Position numbers and translations under genes: made by a program
IMG/VR virus record: IMGVR_UViG_3300047480_000615
Coordinates: 1 to 35,726 of that record
Source of the DNA: a virus
Length of the DNA: 35,726 nucleotides
Direction: 5' to 3' (one strand)
Shown: in pieces, positions 19,901 to 25,203 of the stretch
Layout: each line of letters opens with the position of its first letter
Numbering within the stretch: position 1 is the stretch's first letter
Notes under the pieces: model-generated
The model's input: only the letters and a program-made list of their open reading frames with translations
Database searches by the model: none
Told to the model about the DNA's origin: nothing

Positions 19901-20476
19901 TGTAAGTGGCACTGTAAAACCAACCATAAGCTGACGACCAGCCCACTGCACATTTTTACCAAAATTAATTAATTGGGTAGTGCCCTGTTTGAACATGGTT
20001 GACATTAGCTGTGTTCTTTCAGAGGCAATTGCCATCTGTGAAGAAAGTTCAGTAAGAGGTCTTACTGCTAGTGCACCTTGAAAACCTTTTGCAGCAGCAG
20101 TTGTAGCAATAAACTGAGTCTGCATTCTTTTTGCACGTTCAGCAGCAAGTGCCATTGTTTCTGCAGCAATAGCACTATTTTTATTAAATTTTGCACTAAA
20201 GAATTGACCTAGAGTAACTTTTCCTTTTGAAAGATTCTTGTCTAATGTTGCAGCAGCAGTTGAAAGCTTTACAGTCTCTGCAGTAAATGCTCCAGTTTTA
20301 TTTATAGCAAATTGTAAATCTTTTGAATATTTTGCAGCAAATTGTGCTTGATCTCTTGCCCCAGAATTTAGGGACATCATGAAGGCATTAATTTGTTGCT
20401 GAAGAGCCTTTAATTGTTGTGCAGCACTACCAGTATTGATTTCAATATCAATAATGCCCTTGGCTACTTCTGCCAC
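13925..20476 (-). CDS. Tail tape measure protein
   Basis: 2183 residues; sets tail length, fills the tail lumen and is likely ejected with the DNA. The sequence is Ala/Gln-rich and helical throughout. Hydrophobic segments lie near residues 530-560 (IATIITGIVIPAGTMFFGLL), near 1180-1205, and in a Gly/Ala-rich stretch near 1490-1520. Two copies of a signature found in many actinophage tape measures occur: VPAMLTPGEAVI near 690 and VPALLTPGEFVV near 2087. The C-terminal region (about 1880-2050) is strongly coiled-coil. The start is GTG with a GAGGTGA ribosome site, overlapping the stop codon of the chaperone GT frame. At about 1.5 angstrom per residue the predicted tail is near 330 nm (inference). 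Confidence 0.96.
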   Translation of the reverse strand: MAEVAKGIIDIEINTGSAAQQLKALQQQINAFMMSLNSGARDQAQFAAKYSKDLQFAINKTGAFTAETVKLSTAAATLDKNLSKGKVTLGQFFSAKFNKNSAIAAETMALAAERAKRMQTQFIATTAAAKGFQGALAVRPLTELSSQMAIASERTQLMSTMFKQGTTQLINFGKNVQWAGRQLMVGFTVPLTIFGNTAAKTFSDLEQAAIRFKRVYGDIFTTEDQTAAALKGVEDLAKSYTKYNIAVKDTINLAADLAAAGYQGIKLNEAIAQTNRLATLGNIDQQKSMNTIISLQNAFQISTKELSGTIDYLNSVENQTIVSLDDITEAIPRVAPVIKGLGGDVKDLTVFLAAMEEGGVSAEQGANALKSGLASLINPTKTATQTLAGFGINLNQIVETNKGDLMGTVTGLAQALSTLSDFQKQQSIEAIFGKYQFARLGSLFTNIIKEGGQANKVLQLASQSAIELAYTANKELRAVEDAVSNKFKKAIEDLKVAIAPIGEIFLKVSIPILNFIGKIVDKFNGLSEGKKQFIAIATIITGIVIPAGTMFFGLLMNLVGTLLKLSQGFGAFTKGFLTGGPIGAIKALSQSSKYLSLAEIDAAMAAQQLSVASEAVNAAFIEQVGAAGAAQGAINGLNRAYMDLIATQLQASRLPGFATAGRAMQKAKGYNSGVISVPGSGNRDTVPAMLTPGEAVIPAPMAQKYAPLITGMISGNIPGYVDGFDPSRTYQSQISYNAVERYIEQKLSSRLDLVAQAFESIPEDVKITLERFRSAVLEIDPNANRVGQQSGMVFAHATPSVPMTRAQMEQIASQYPESAVSRGLSAATSAVGFSNYGFYTPEKFNRGQYTGTQGAEYFSQFSDVAFSGMKMGLDESVQSSTLWNDWKNNLISELNLVGDSLVDDNTFYTSVENSLRTTLNNAADKAEAAIFQESMSSRRETITTVGAFGGDINRGSRGQRIPIPGMGSYKNTSVQQQAGEVRALEASAFRMVDSVEEATARAQQSSSPAERSAQLGDEWSRGYGQGIIRSGENAANAAEETIRMVDRRASQQIGALSGTPTITPSLPPGLSLPPTITASPEMIQGQLTGKQKFLNTLATPFARMINGRERSKMMAAGATPEELLASEELTKAKNKEAQATSTFGSKIFTASLAATTLGAAMSTAEGGIGEIGQKIMQFSSGVSVVSGLLPMLKSPMGALTLTVGMAVAAYKLHNDAVKQSAANIRKAAMEQANAMTGSAKTVAEFAKATGALSLQSRRAQRNLTNEQSTAYYQALTGGDMAETMSTYEAARREGSLVNVVSNDIAVLSAAFDMTSKDIQGYIDAVAAAMEDPSLRIKIRADLIEMIYDDGKVKEDLLKNPRIPIDFQAELKKKGPTAVSDFLTKNAVKDIKNNNFANMLTEQQKLFAQGQQRLAGTGIEDLRQAGIAQQFAKDMESKSGFSKYATLASEGIASIFGKQAALNMSAYSQKNDGGGSLAASVLAPTAMGLTAGAGIGALFGGIGAVPGAAIGAIGGGLLGLANYGKDQLLGPSQEDIATAANYYNIIMQKSAEASNILTKSAEQNQMAQEALNMAYESGSISLETYRQKSKEISENTKLINDGLQQQIDILKTQGPEALAEFAAMSNEAFDIKIDASALPDAIKERLKAVFDEFEGDPEMQIKAQMAFTESGMSAEQFLLTMNELKTMFPEEGDKQLRLDIITSMVENNISMDKISEYTALLNALPPEVRSKFILDGQITPQAAMAFALASLTPGSGNSAYREGYATQENMMQRAQKYIESLMYTPGVDETGGKNPDDKDGSGSGSGGAKNWLDYLMNRFELVDKRLAAQIQQYQDVIDLQERQNELDQRTIDLNQRGLDQLSKQEDALNKRYDERISLLDGVAESNSRLKEQEASRISLAKALAEGNVSTAAQIMSQMTANEANYRIEDTRAALEKQKEEDIKNLKVEINGQLLTREQIESNIDAIEENIYQRNLKVRDAQDQIYNLEQQRLANSREREKIETKLYMLEQRKAILELQRMKVGKGGLTKEQAGFLSEYKQSYNTMVDYFNSTFGESLQRVMYGGMIKKFAIGGNVPGKGNIDRVPALLTPGEFVVRKSAAQANMPLLEMINNGVFPKLGGPSYNVPDSSVGVGSTSVTNSVMYNDTYNINVNVAGTSASPEDIANVVMAKLSQTNRGNVRSIRY

Positions 20477-21149
20477 TATTTAATCACCTCGTAATCTAGC
20501 CCCATTCCAATTCCAAAACCAGCCTGTTGTGCTGCTCTTCCTTGTAGGGCAAGAATATCATTTGGGTTAGAAGTCTTTCCACCACTAAAAGCTCTAGCCT
20601 TTATTTCTTCCCACTTCTGCATAGATGCACCATCTTTAGAGCTATCTATGTCAACTCCTTGTAAAGAAGCTAGAAATTTCTTATCTTCAAAATCTTCTTC
20701 GCTCTTCTGTTCTAGAATTGCTAGAAGTTCTGGCATTGATAAGCTATCCTCCAGTTCTTGATAGTTCTTCCAGAAGCCCAGAAGAAATACTTTTGTTTCT
20801 ATCTTGGCGAGATCTAGTTCGTTCCAGCTAGAGCCGCCGCTAGTACGTTTGGGTCATTCAGCTTTATCCCTGCTGCTATTTCTATAACCTTATAAATAGT
20901 TGGTAGATCAATAACCTCTTCTAGCTTTTCTTTTTCTGCAAGTTCAGGCTTATACTGCTTCATTGCAATAACTGCACAATCAAGAAGTAAGTCCATTGAC
21001 TTGATATTATCTTCTGCAATTTTTTGATCTGAGATTTTTTCAAATTCTTTCATGAATTCTCTCAATAATGCGATCTTTAAAGGCTTCATTGTAATGCTTG
21101 AGCCATCTAATAATTCAACGTCTACGATTTCGTATACGGTAGTTGCCAT
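20476..21149 (-). CDS. Tail assembly chaperone GT fusion, made by -1 frameshifting
   Basis: Predicted 224-residue product. Translation begins at 21149, shares 101 residues with protein G, slips at CCCAAAC (20847-20853) and continues in the -1 frame for 123 residues to the stop codon at 20476. The -1 frame stays open across the whole overlap and encodes a plausible T domain (RTSGGSSWNELDLAK ... GFWKNYQELE ... MPELLAILEQKSEEDF). In lambda-like phages G and GT bind the tape measure and recruit tail tube subunits. The position immediately before the tape measure, which it overlaps, fits. An ORF starting at ATG 20736 is only the end of this T segment, not a separate gene. Confidence 0.9.
20814..21149 (-). 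CDS. Tail assembly chaperone G
   Basis: 111 residues; the unshifted product. It acts with the GT fusion to hold the tape measure before tail tube polymerisation. The protein is acidic and alpha/beta (MATTVYEIVDVELLDGSSIT ... LLREFMKEFEKISDQ), as in other phage G proteins. A strong AGGAGGA ribosome site precedes the ATG, and an extended -10 element lies at 21175-21183. The stop codon TAG comes 33 bases after the slippery heptamer. Most ribosomes should stop here, giving an excess of G over GT. Confidence 0.9.
   Translation of the reverse strand: MATTVYEIVDVELLDGSSITMKPLKIALLREFMKEFEKISDQKIAEDNIKSMDLLLDCAVIAMKQYKPELAEKEKLEEVIDLPTIYKVIEIAAGIKLNDPNVLAAALAGTN
20847..20853 (-). promoter_or_regulatory. 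-1 programmed frameshift site CCCAAAC
   Basis: In frame 0 the codons are GAC CCA AAC GTA, so the heptamer C CCA AAC fits the X XXY YYZ rule and re-pairs as CCC AAA in the -1 frame. The -1 frame has a stop codon (TGA) immediately upstream and is open downstream to 20476. Location between major tail protein and tape measure is the classic place for this event. Confidence 0.9.
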
Positions 21150-21174
21150 CTATTCCTCCTAAGAATATAAGACA

Positions 21175-21183
21175 ATTATATCA
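21175..21183 (-). promoter_or_regulatory. Extended -10 promoter TGATATAAT for the chaperone-tape measure unit
   Basis: The minus strand reads TGATATAAT a few bases after the terminator of the major tail gene. Predicted +1 near 21168 gives a leader of about 19 bases carrying AGGAGGA. This restarts transcription for the chaperone, tape measure and tail-tip genes. Confidence 0.7.
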
Positions 21184-21193
21184 TAATCCCCTT

Positions 21194-21227
21194 AAAAAAC
21201 AATACCCACCCCTTTTGAGGGTGGGTA
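21194..21227 (-). terminator. Rho-independent terminator after the major tail gene
   Basis: A perfect 9-bp stem (TACCCACCC at 21203-21211 with GGGTGGGTA at 21219-21227) and a 7-base loop are followed, in the minus direction, by a six-T run (21199-21194). It lies 23 bases after the tail tube stop codon. Confidence 0.88.
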
Positions 21228-21249
21228 CTGAACTATATTTAATTATAGA

Positions 21250-21921
21250 TTATGCACCAACGACACGATCAACGATTTTACCGTATGAACCGTTTGCTGC
21301 TGGAAGTAGACGGAAAGAAACTTCGTACATAGAAGGTTCGTTACGCTTTGCAGAAACTGTTACGTTATCAATAGATAATGCACGGTTTGCTACATATACA
21401 CGCTCTACTTTATCAGCACCTACTGCAGTTGGATCTCCAGAACCTGGACCAACAGCAATAAGAGCACGTTCCACAGGAACTTCGCCTAGATCACCAGCTG
21501 TAAGAGATAATGTCTTTTCATCTGGATCTACGTCATCATAATTAGAATCTGCAGTTGCAATTGCAACAACAAGGTTTTCAAGGGTAGCTTCAGCAAATGC
21601 TGTAACCATGTTAACTTGCATACCTTGCTTGAATAATTTAGCAACGTCTAGCAATTGGTCTACCTGAACTTCACCAAAATCTGGTTGGAATTGTACTTCC
21701 AAACCATTTGATGTATATCCAACGTTTCTCCAATCTGAAGCAGCTCCTTCAAGGGTGTCTGCGTAACCGATTCCACTTTCAAAAGTTGGAATGCTGCTAA
21801 CACTAGCACCATTAAATGAATAAACTTCTGCAGCTGAGTTCCATTCAAGTGGTCCTTGTCTGGATACGAAAAGCTGTGCTGCACCGATAATAATTTGGTT
21901 TGAATTACCACGAATAGCCAT
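21250..21921 (-). CDS. Major tail tube protein
   Basis: 223 residues; the polymerising subunit of the tail tube. The place between tail terminator and chaperones G/GT is diagnostic. The sequence is beta-rich (NQIIIGAAQLFVSRQGPLEW ... NGLEVQFQPDFGEVQVDQLL), with a C-terminal segment (NVTVSAKRNEPSMYEVSFRL) typical of tail tube folds. A GAGGTGA ribosome site precedes the ATG. The gene has noticeably more CG-containing codons than its neighbours, as does the capsid gene, which suits high expression. A possible promoter upstream and a strong terminator downstream make it a discrete unit. Confidence 0.9.
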   Translation of the reverse strand: MAIRGNSNQIIIGAAQLFVSRQGPLEWNSAAEVYSFNGASVSSIPTFESGIGYADTLEGAASDWRNVGYTSNGLEVQFQPDFGEVQVDQLLDVAKLFKQGMQVNMVTAFAEATLENLVVAIATADSNYDDVDPDEKTLSLTAGDLGEVPVERALIAVGPGSGDPTAVGADKVERVYVANRALSIDNVTVSAKRNEPSMYEVSFRLLPAANGSYGKIVDRVVGA

Positions 21922-21977
21922 ATTTGATTTTCACCTCTTTTTGGTCAAAAAATTTATGGATGGCGTTTCCTAAGATA

Positions 21978-21983
21978 ATTATA
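21978..21983 (-). promoter_or_regulatory. Possible -10 element TATAAT for the major tail gene
   Basis: The minus strand reads GATATATAATTATC in the only sizeable non-coding stretch upstream of the tail tube gene. It has a full TATAAT hexamer but no TGN extension and no convincing -35. The leader would be about 50 bases. Confidence 0.4.
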
Positions 21984-21997
21984 TATCTAGTTTTTCA

Positions 21998-22180
21998 CTA
22001 ATCTTCATTAAATTGCTTAAAATGATAATCATATCTAATAATTAGGTCTCTTTTTGGCTCATATTCCATGAAATTATCAACATCCATTTGGGTATCAGTA
22101 AAGCCAGACTGATACACGTTAAAGCAATGAAAGTAATATTTATACATATTATCAGATTCTAGGTATCCTGGTAAAGTTTT
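21998..22180 (-). other. -1 frame continuation of the tail terminator gene, or a separate 49-residue gene
   Basis: 60 codons remain open in the -1 frame past the tail terminator stop. The product (KTLPGYLESDNMYKYYFHCF ... RDLIIRYDYHFKQFNED) alternates like the closing beta strands of a tail terminator fold and follows naturally from the upstream LIHRILDRK. An AAAA run at 22177-22180 allows a simple AAA-to-AAA slip or a one-base deletion; the joined protein would have 181 residues. Alternatively an ATG at 22147 gives a 49-residue protein, but no good ribosome site precedes it. Confidence 0.55.
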
Positions 22181-22542
22181 CTATCTAAAATTCTATGAAT
22201 TAAGCTAGTGAAGTCAATTGTAAGACCATATCTATCTCTTTCATTTCTAATTGGATTTTGAGAATTATCTAAAAATCCGCCAACAATTGTATATCTCATC
22301 TGATCTGTTTTAATTGAGTGTAAATTATTAGTATTTCTAACTCTAGTAAATTTATCAAATATAATATATGGCTTACCCTCATTACTTACCCAAGAAGGTA
22401 TGTTAGAGGCTGGGGCTGGGAAAAATGGTATTAAATCCATACCTCCAGAAACCTGTGCATACTGGTTATAGAATGAAGGAGCCTTGGTTTTAAATTGCTC
22501 CCAAACATATCTATTAATAATTTCTTCTGGCTGATATACCAT
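22159..22542 (-). CDS. Tail terminator protein, possibly truncated by frameshift
   Basis: 127 residues in the intact frame. Its place, third after the head-tail adaptor and just before the tail tube, is that of the tail terminator, which caps the tube and joins it to the head. The sequence has a helical start (EEIINRYVWEQFKTKAPSFY), central strands (QMRYTIVGGFLD) and a helix (DFTSLIHRILDRK). It then stops early, whereas the expected final strands occur in the -1 frame. A GGAGGTAAGTA ribosome site precedes the ATG, which overlaps the previous stop codon. Family assigned from order and fold pattern only. Confidence 0.65.
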   Translation of the reverse strand: MVYQPEEIINRYVWEQFKTKAPSFYNQYAQVSGGMDLIPFFPAPASNIPSWVSNEGKPYIIFDKFTRVRNTNNLHSIKTDQMRYTIVGGFLDNSQNPIRNERDRYGLTIDFTSLIHRILDRKLYQDT

Positions 22543-23225
22543 TACTTACCTCCTGGTGCATTCATAATCCATGATAAGGCTGCTTTTCTTCCAACCATAG
22601 ATGCACCTTTACCTTTTACTGCAGAAGAAAAATATTTCTCATATTCTCTTGGATTTGAAAAATACTTATAAAACTTTATATTTTTAAGATGAAACTCTGT
22701 AAAATATTTTCCATAAAATTCATTAAATGCCCTGACAAAAGATCCTCTAGTTGCTTCTCCTCCAGGATTAGATATAAATATTGGACCTTTTCTAAATACT
22801 TCTTCTCCATCAATTTCAAAGAACAGTGCTTTAGCCTCTACTTCTGTAACCACTACAGGCTCTCCACTTTCCATTACTTCTGCTTTATCATAAAATGCCA
22901 TATCTGATGTTGGTGAAGGAATCTCTGACTCTAAGAACGATGCATCAATAACTGCTGAGGTATTATTTACACTTAGTCCAAGTTCAAAAAGTCTGCCCAT
23001 AGGGTCTCCAATTTGCCCCCATTCATATACATGATGTAACATTCCTGGATGCATAGATGCTAGACTATCTAGATACTCATAAAAAGCCTCTACTGACTCA
23101 TCACCTAGTTTTTGATTTAAAACCTTTTTATTTCTTTTTAATTCTGAAGTAAAAGAGTCTGTATATTTTATACTATTTTCTAGCATCTTTATTACATTGT
23201 CTGCTTTAATTCTGGCTTTTATCAT
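22542..23225 (-). CDS. Tail completion / neck protein (gp10-like position)
   Basis: 227 residues from the ATG at 23225, which overlaps the previous stop codon as ATGA and has GGAAGG at good spacing; a GTG at 23240 is a weaker alternative. The basic N-terminal helix (MIKARIKADNVIKML) and position between head closure and tail terminator match tail completion proteins of the HK97 gp10 type. The C-terminus is basic and aromatic (IKFYKYFSNPREYEKYF). It is longer than the usual 110-160 residues, with extra beta sequence in the middle. Role inferred from synteny. Confidence 0.6.
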   Translation of the reverse strand: MIKARIKADNVIKMLENSIKYTDSFTSELKRNKKVLNQKLGDESVEAFYEYLDSLASMHPGMLHHVYEWGQIGDPMGRLFELGLSVNNTSAVIDASFLESEIPSPTSDMAFYDKAEVMESGEPVVVTEVEAKALFFEIDGEEVFRKGPIFISNPGGEATRGSFVRAFNEFYGKYFTEFHLKNIKFYKYFSNPREYEKYFSSAVKGKGASMVGRKAALSWIMNAPGGK

Positions 23226-23695
23226 TCTAAGCCTTCCCACTTTTGAGCAGCTGATCTAGATATATAAACTCTGTACATTCCAATATTTCCAAACATATCA
23301 AAGCTAGGAATAATTGTCTTTATTTCATACTTTGTTTTTACAGTCTCTGCTTTTGTTTTTAAATTTTCTGTATTAATCCAAGCAGGTTGTCCACTAGCAT
23401 CTCTAATATTTGTAATGGATAAAGCACCTAATGGATAGTATTTATTATTTGACATCTTTCTAATATCTTCATTTGTTCTAAAAAATATATCAGATGAGTA
23501 TACTATTGATTTGTCTCTAACCTTGACTTCCCCATTTAAATCACCAGCAGCAGCAGTAATTGCAGAACAATTGACAGTTCTGTCAAATACCCACTTTTTT
23601 ACTATGTTTCCATACTGGGTTTGTTCTTCTTCTGCATAATATAAATCTGCAGTCATTGGGTATAATATTGTATCTAGTGAACCATCAAAAAGCAT
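23222..23695 (-). CDS. Head closure / head-tail connector protein
   Basis: 157 residues, beta-rich (ADLYYAEEEQTQYGNIVKKW ... KYYPLGALSITNIRD), with the strand pattern of small head closure (stopper) proteins. It follows the head-tail adaptor and precedes the tail completion gene, the usual order of neck genes. ATG at 23695 lies directly after the previous stop codon. No catalytic motif. Assignment by gene order. Confidence 0.6.
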   Translation of the reverse strand: MLFDGSLDTILYPMTADLYYAEEEQTQYGNIVKKWVFDRTVNCSAITAAAGDLNGEVKVRDKSIVYSSDIFFRTNEDIRKMSNNKYYPLGALSITNIRDASGQPAWINTENLKTKAETVKTKYEIKTIIPSFDMFGNIGMYRVYISRSAAQKWEGLE

Positions 23696-24571
23696 TTATA
23701 ACACCCCAACACGGATGTCATTCTTATACTTAGTTAAAATTCTGTCAACAATCATGTTGCCAGTTGATGCATTAAAATTCTTTGCAAACTTAATTTTAAA
23801 GTCTTCATTATCAAAAGATTCAATATATTTATTTAAATATTTCATATTTCCAGAAGATAGATCAGAGCATAAAAGTTCTGCAGCTTCTTGAATATCTTGT
23901 GGAATTACTCTATATCCATAATCAGCATCAATAATATAGTCATATCCATCAGCAAATGTTCTTCCTAGATATCTATCTCTCCATACTTCAGGATACTCTG
24001 TTTTATTTTGCTGACTTTCAACTGGCACAACGGATGTTTTATCCTTACTAATAGCAAAGGTTACTTCATTATTATTTGATTCTGAGTCATATAATAGGAC
24101 ACCATTTTCATATACTTTATAAAGCTTATTAATCTTTTCATTAATTACTAGGAAATCTGATCCATTTCCTACTACTTCCTTTTCTTTTCTAACAAATCCA
24201 AATCCCTGAGAAACTTCAGAGTCAATAATATAACGAGCAGTTCTTTCCATATCCTTAACTGCAGAAAGTGATTTATTTAAAGACGTTGATAATCCTGATA
24301 AGTCTGATATATATGGTCTTACTACATCAATATTTGTAGTAACAACTTCTTCATCTAGATAGTTTGTTACAATAGCATCCAAAATTCCATCATATTTTGC
24401 ATATCTATCATCTAGTGTAAATGTAACTTGTCCAGATGTTGCAGCAGTTGCCTCATCTGAAAATTCAAGTTCACTTACTAAGTCTGTATAAGAGAGAGTA
24501 TATACTGCTGAAGGAACTAGTCCTGAAAAAGATACTGTTGGAGCCTGTCCATTAATTCTTAAAACTTCCAT
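23696..24571 (-). CDS. Head-tail adaptor with an N-terminal beta domain
   Basis: 291 residues. The N-terminal 90 residues form a beta module (NGQAPTVSFSGLVPSAVYTL) resembling an immunoglobulin or fibronectin-like fold. The remainder is largely helical (IPQDIQEAAELLCSDLSSGN), like adaptor proteins that bind the portal ring. It is longer than typical adaptors (about 110-150 residues) because of the extra domain. ATG overlaps the preceding stop codon as TAATG. Adaptor role inferred from order and from the helical C-terminal half. Confidence 0.58.
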   Translation of the reverse strand: MEVLRINGQAPTVSFSGLVPSAVYTLSYTDLVSELEFSDEATAATSGQVTFTLDDRYAKYDGILDAIVTNYLDEEVVTTNIDVVRPYISDLSGLSTSLNKSLSAVKDMERTARYIIDSEVSQGFGFVRKEKEVVGNGSDFLVINEKINKLYKVYENGVLLYDSESNNNEVTFAISKDKTSVVPVESQQNKTEYPEVWRDRYLGRTFADGYDYIIDADYGYRVIPQDIQEAAELLCSDLSSGNMKYLNKYIESFDNEDFKIKFAKNFNASTGNMIVDRILTKYKNDIRVGVL

Positions 24572-24762
24572 TATTTAGAGCCGAAAACTTCAGCTACCTC
24601 CTCTGGAGATGCAATTCTTAATCTTGGAAATTTTTCAATCCAAAAGTTTGCATCTTTCTTGGATACTATATTATATCCCCTTGTTAGCTTTCCAAGTTCT
24701 TTGTCGTTAACACTTGCATTCTCAACAAATAAAGCAACAAGATCTTGTTTTTTAGTATTCAT
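24571..24762 (-). CDS. Small protein at the head of the connector operon
   Basis: 63 residues of unknown function. It ends in SPEEVAEVFGSK and has a KRK-poor, helical composition with a WIEKFPRLR segment. It starts ten bases after the -10 element at 24772-24780, so its leader would be only about three bases and there is no ribosome site. The stop codon overlaps the adaptor ATG. It may be a small head-binding protein, but nothing in the sequence identifies it. Confidence 0.6.
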   Translation of the reverse strand: MNTKKQDLVALFVENASVNDKELGKLTRGYNIVSKKDANFWIEKFPRLRIASPEEVAEVFGSK

Positions 24763-24771
24763 ACCATCTAT

Positions 24772-24780
24772 ATTATATCA
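24772..24780 (-). promoter_or_regulatory. Extended -10 promoter TGATATAAT for the connector operon
   Basis: The minus strand reads TGATATAAT, nine bases, then the ATG at 24762. The element lies between the HNH gene and the connectors, so it restores transcription downstream of the inserted HNH unit. Confidence 0.65.
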
Positions 24781-24797
24781 TTTATAAATAAGTAGAG

Positions 24798-25139
24798 TTA
24801 TAAGATTTTCCAATCTTTATTTTGCTTTGTTTTAAGCCTATGACAGTTGGCACATAGAGTTTGTAGGTTAGATTCATCATTATTTTTTCTATTTCCATCA
24901 ATATGATCTACATCAAGTTGGCATAAATCTTCTGGCACAAAACCACAAATACTACAAGTTTTTGAAAAAAAAAAACTATATGGTCTATTACGTCTTGTTT
25001 TAATTAAAAAAGCGGCTCTACTACAACGCCACTTATCAAATCCGTTTTTTGTTTTTCCCTTATATTGTATGCTTGTAGGTCCACAAACTGAACATAATGC
25101 ATCTCTATTTAATGAGTTTATTTCTGTTAGTTTATGCAT
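24798..25139 (-). CDS. HNH endonuclease, free-standing (putative homing type)
   Basis: 113 residues. The C-terminal half is a classic HNH nuclease: DVDHIDGNRKNN with catalytic H79, then N91 and the C96/C99/H100 cluster (LCANCH), with C62 and C65 completing a zinc site. The N-terminal half has C16, C19 and C39, perhaps a second zinc-binding DNA-contact module. The basic N-terminus fits DNA binding. It sits between the capsid and connector genes, where such genes are often inserted, with its own leaderless promoter and no ribosome site. It could be a homing endonuclease, or a packaging-associated HNH protein, though those normally sit beside the terminase. Confidence 0.88.
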   Translation of the reverse strand: MHKLTEINSLNRDALCSVCGPTSIQYKGKTKNGFDKWRCSRAAFLIKTRRNRPYSFFFSKTCSICGFVPEDLCQLDVDHIDGNRKNNDESNLQTLCANCHRLKTKQNKDWKIL

Positions 25140-25145
25140 ATTATA

Positions 25146-25154
25146 AGTATAGCA
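25146..25154 (-). promoter_or_regulatory. Extended -10 promoter TGCTATACT, leaderless HNH gene
   Basis: The minus strand reads TGCTATACT, six bases (TATAAT), then the ATG at 25139. The distance places +1 at the A of the ATG. The element abuts the base of the hairpin at 25155. Confidence 0.6.
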
Positions 25155-25184
25155 TAGGGGGTATGCTTTTACACATACCCCCTA
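25155..25184 (-). terminator. Strong hairpin after the capsid gene
   Basis: A perfect 11-bp stem (TAGGGGGTATG at 25155-25165 with CATACCCCCTA at 25174-25184) and an 8-base loop lie 19 bases after the capsid stop codon. No U-tract follows; instead the HNH promoter begins at the next base. It could terminate weakly, stabilise capsid mRNA, or both. Confidence 0.65.
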
Positions 25185-25203
25185 CAAATTTGCTTAGTAG
25201 CAA

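Noticed and set aside
20476-20736. Independent 86-residue gene starting at ATG 20736
   Set aside because: It is the end of the T segment of the frameshifted chaperone; the same frame is open further upstream to the slippery site and no ribosome site precedes this ATG.
22171-22185. Canonical -1 slippery heptamer in the tail terminator
   Set aside because: AGAAAACTT in the actual reading frame does not fit X XXY YYZ; only a single-codon AAA slip is possible, so programmed frameshifting is not claimed as established.
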